Positions 53,201 to 54,121 of a stretch of DNA of 54,121 nt are shown one piece after another. The notes below the pieces were generated by a model. That model did not search any database and was not told the DNA's origin. It saw nothing but the letters and a program-made list of their open reading frames with translations. The position numbers and the translations under genes are program-made. The stretch is from an uncultured Flavobacteriaceae bacterium (GTDB taxonomy: Bacteria > Bacteroidota > Bacteroidia > Flavobacteriales > Flavobacteriaceae): assembly GCA_938088195.1 (NCBI GenBank), contig CALKEO010000021.1, positions 1-54,121 on the forward strand, in the 5' to 3' direction. Numbering within the stretch: the stretch's first letter is position 1; each line of letters starts with the position of its first letter.

Positions 53201-54121
53201 AAAGCCCTGATAATTTTACTGTTACTTACCACATCAGTCAAGATGATGCAAACAATTCAGCGAGCACAGGCTTAGCATCTCCCTACACAAACAGTAAAGC
53301 TGGAGGAGAAAAAATTTATGTAAGAGTTTTAAATAAAAGTTCTGGATGTTTTAGAGCAACAACTTCATTTGATATTAAAGTCGCTGCCCTTCCATTAGTA
53401 AAACCATTAATCACTGTAGAACAATGTGACGATGATGAAATAAATGATGGCAAATCGCTATTTAATTTAACTAAAAACGAATCCCTTATATCATCTGACT
53501 ACGAAAATGAAACCTTTGAATATTATACAGATTCTGATTTAAATGTGGATTCACGAATTACAGATCCAACAAAGTTTACTAATGAGGCTTTCAATCAAAG
53601 TGTTTATGTAAAAATTATTACTTCAAATAACTGTTTTAGAACTTCTCAAATTGATATTAAAGTTGGTGCGAGTCTAATTGCTGATAATTTCATGCTTTCT
53701 TATGCAGTTTGTGATGATTCTCCAGCTCTTACCCAAGATGGTGTCGCCACATTTAGTAGTGACATTCTAAAAGATATTAAACAAAAACTTATAGCTTCTG
53801 ATGCAAAGTTTTCTGCTCAAACCATTAAAGTAAGTTTATTTGAAAATAAAGAGGATGCTTTGACAAATAAAAATATAATTAATATTGAAAACAGTTATAT
53901 CAATACCACACCAACTAATCAAGCTATTTGGGCCAGTATTGAAAACACAGAACTTTCAAGTGTTGAGTGTTTAGGTCTTAAACAAGTTGCCACACTTTAT
54001 GTTGAGCCAAAACCTATTGCCAACGCAGTTACTATTGCTAAACAATGTGATGGCGATAGTGTGTTGGATTTAGACCCTCAAGATGGTAAGTTTCCTTTTG
54101 ACACCTCAACTATTCAATCAA
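50215..54121 (+). CDS. large type IX-secreted surface protein, IgGFc-binding-like N-terminus (3' end outside window)
   Basis: An uninterrupted frame of 1302 codons that leaves the window. TTG 50215 is the only sensible start: TAA precedes it at 50188 in frame, and it gives the signal peptide MKKYFLLFFLFSLAVVNAQ. Residues ~60-400 resemble the IgGFc-binding N-terminal fold (GSEYIFIRGNGNNGWENVLL, DQDNTEIIVNG). Ca2+-binding DxDxDG runs (DSDQDGIVDNIDVDLDND, residue ~562; DTDSDNIKDYLDLDSDGDG, ~770) separate it from an Ig-like domain (~861-955). From ~967 there are ~95-residue repeats, each opening with QCDDD-like and closing with IYVRV...F.IKV. These are standard in proteins ending in a type B T9SS sorting signal, though that end is not visible here. 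Confidence 0.88.
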   Translation, partial: MKKYFLLFFLFSLAVVNAQLSKIHYIPPITATDDPGDQWLYISTPSTSPVNFEVKVGGVVGTTSDSGTVFFQGTIDNNIPAAIELAQDPGDNNGWWSNFFVDPSQTEQVLNKGFVVESDSDVYVSVRANSDGQQYQAGALVSKGKSGLGTRFRAGMFQNQNSSHIGFISVMASEDLTQVTFNFTKDIDTTGGPKTPDLPHVVNLNKGESYILASQGGFGNELIGTLVTSSKPVIINTGSASGSFATETGGQDYGFDQIVGSDLVGSEYIFIRGNGNNGWENVLLIADQDNTEIIVNGETYGTIEKAGGYFIIEGNKYSSNEAGGNMYVKTSNLDHKLFAFQGTGSVYASGFAAAANQGMFFVPPLNCSSKGDVDNIASIDKVGIKTFEGAVTFITKKNSNILINDQAIGTYSQVTGPLDVIGNENYVTYIVKGLTGNISVKGNDELYVAYFNYEGAATTGGFYSGFATPPEIVYDVELEVLGSCIKQNGESNILLTADNIKNFDSIRWLKENEFGDFEPTGNTETTFKPTQVGSYKLEGVLECSNLNFLSNKIVVSLCPTDSDQDGIVDNIDVDLDNDGITNINESFGNASIDFTNVDSPTIKFEKDNSINTTILENSGTITSVPVGINTLEGTENGVFKTNIRAGSDVELNYTLSFNENLNIKLSDNSEDDFQNTEDVFSIKVYPITQNITLLDPNGNLLVDTNFDEAFESGVANHTANEIIFKLNNREDFDYSFNASEVSGISITQKRSNTTTDGVFSGIMSIKNYSLDTDSDNIKDYLDLDSDGDGCNDVTEAGYIDIDGNGMIGIGIPTTENNGVNENGGVAEHDYSKEPLKDENGIYFFQKVSSPVTINSVPVSTAACQEGANTTFSVGVETLNNPSFQWQKYNIGSSNFEPWDDLVESETYSGTESSTLVINNVKVEMNGEKYRVLVNSDQYLCPTKSDEVSLTVFEKLPISNQVNSIIKCDDSSVGDDKDGVISSFDLSSQTATILGDQSPDNFTVTYHISQDDANNSASTGLASPYTNSKAGGEKIYVRVLNKSSGCFRATTSFDIKVAALPLVKPLITVEQCDDDEINDGKSLFNLTKNESLISSDYENETFEYYTDSDLNVDSRITDPTKFTNEAFNQSVYVKIITSNNCFRTSQIDIKVGASLIADNFMLSYAVCDDSPALTQDGVATFSSDILKDIKQKLIASDAKFSAQTIKVSLFENKEDALTNKNIINIENSYINTTPTNQAIWASIENTELSSVECLGLKQVATLYVEPKPIANAVTIAKQCDGDSVLDLDPQDGKFPFDTSTIQS

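Overview
The window is a contiguous piece of a low-G+C (about 30 % by eye) chromosome from the Bacteroidota, almost certainly a marine Flavobacteriaceae-type bacterium. The evidence is the type IX secretion machinery (SprA at 40038-47168, a PorG-like protein at 16380-17120), the order porG-uppS-bamA-ompH-ompH-murI, the maeB-ruvA-sprA-gcvH block, a two-subunit-III cytochrome oxidase cluster with DUF420, and promoters of the Bacteroidota type (TTG, 19-20 bases, TAnnTTTG). Genes are tightly packed: several convergent pairs share or abut stop codons, and TTG or GTG starts are common.

Layout. 1-1743: the end of a TonB-dependent receptor and a FAD-dependent oxidoreductase. 1782-2758: a lipoprotein alpha/beta hydrolase of the proline iminopeptidase type whose reading frame is broken near its start. 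2816-3040: a tRNA-Gly/tRNA-Leu unit with promoter and terminator. 3093-15365: housekeeping genes (mutS, a SpoU/TrmH methyltransferase, a folK-deoxynucleoside kinase fusion, a queuosine-precursor transporter, DUF2797, GH3, clpX, clpP, tig, an alpha/beta hydrolase, pdxJ). 15449-23421: nadK, then an envelope-biogenesis run (porG, uppS, bamA, two ompH/skp genes, a clear terminator, murI) and a NifU-type Fe-S protein. 23422-29876: tsaB and a complete MacAB-TolC-like tripartite pump with two half-size permeases. 30020-33425: a PadR-controlled stress/envelope operon (lipoprotein, padR, a 25-residue micro-ORF, a double-PspC protein, a carboxypeptidase-like-domain protein) with a conspicuous repeat operator. 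33440-38453: cytochrome oxidase subunits III and IV, haem O synthase and assembly factors (SCO, DUF420, a CxxC micro-protein). 38490-39980: a TonB-like protein, VanZ and GcvH. 40038-50030: sprA, ruvA, maeB. 50215-54121: the start of a very large T9SS-type surface protein that runs off the window.

Most of the window is core genome and I see no defence island, phage, transposon or CRISPR array. The points that most deserve a second look are the PadR operator and micro-ORF, the small CxxC membrane protein and the cysteine-free SCO-like protein in the oxidase cluster, the frameshifted lipoprotein, and the large surface protein. None of these amounts to a demonstrated new system.
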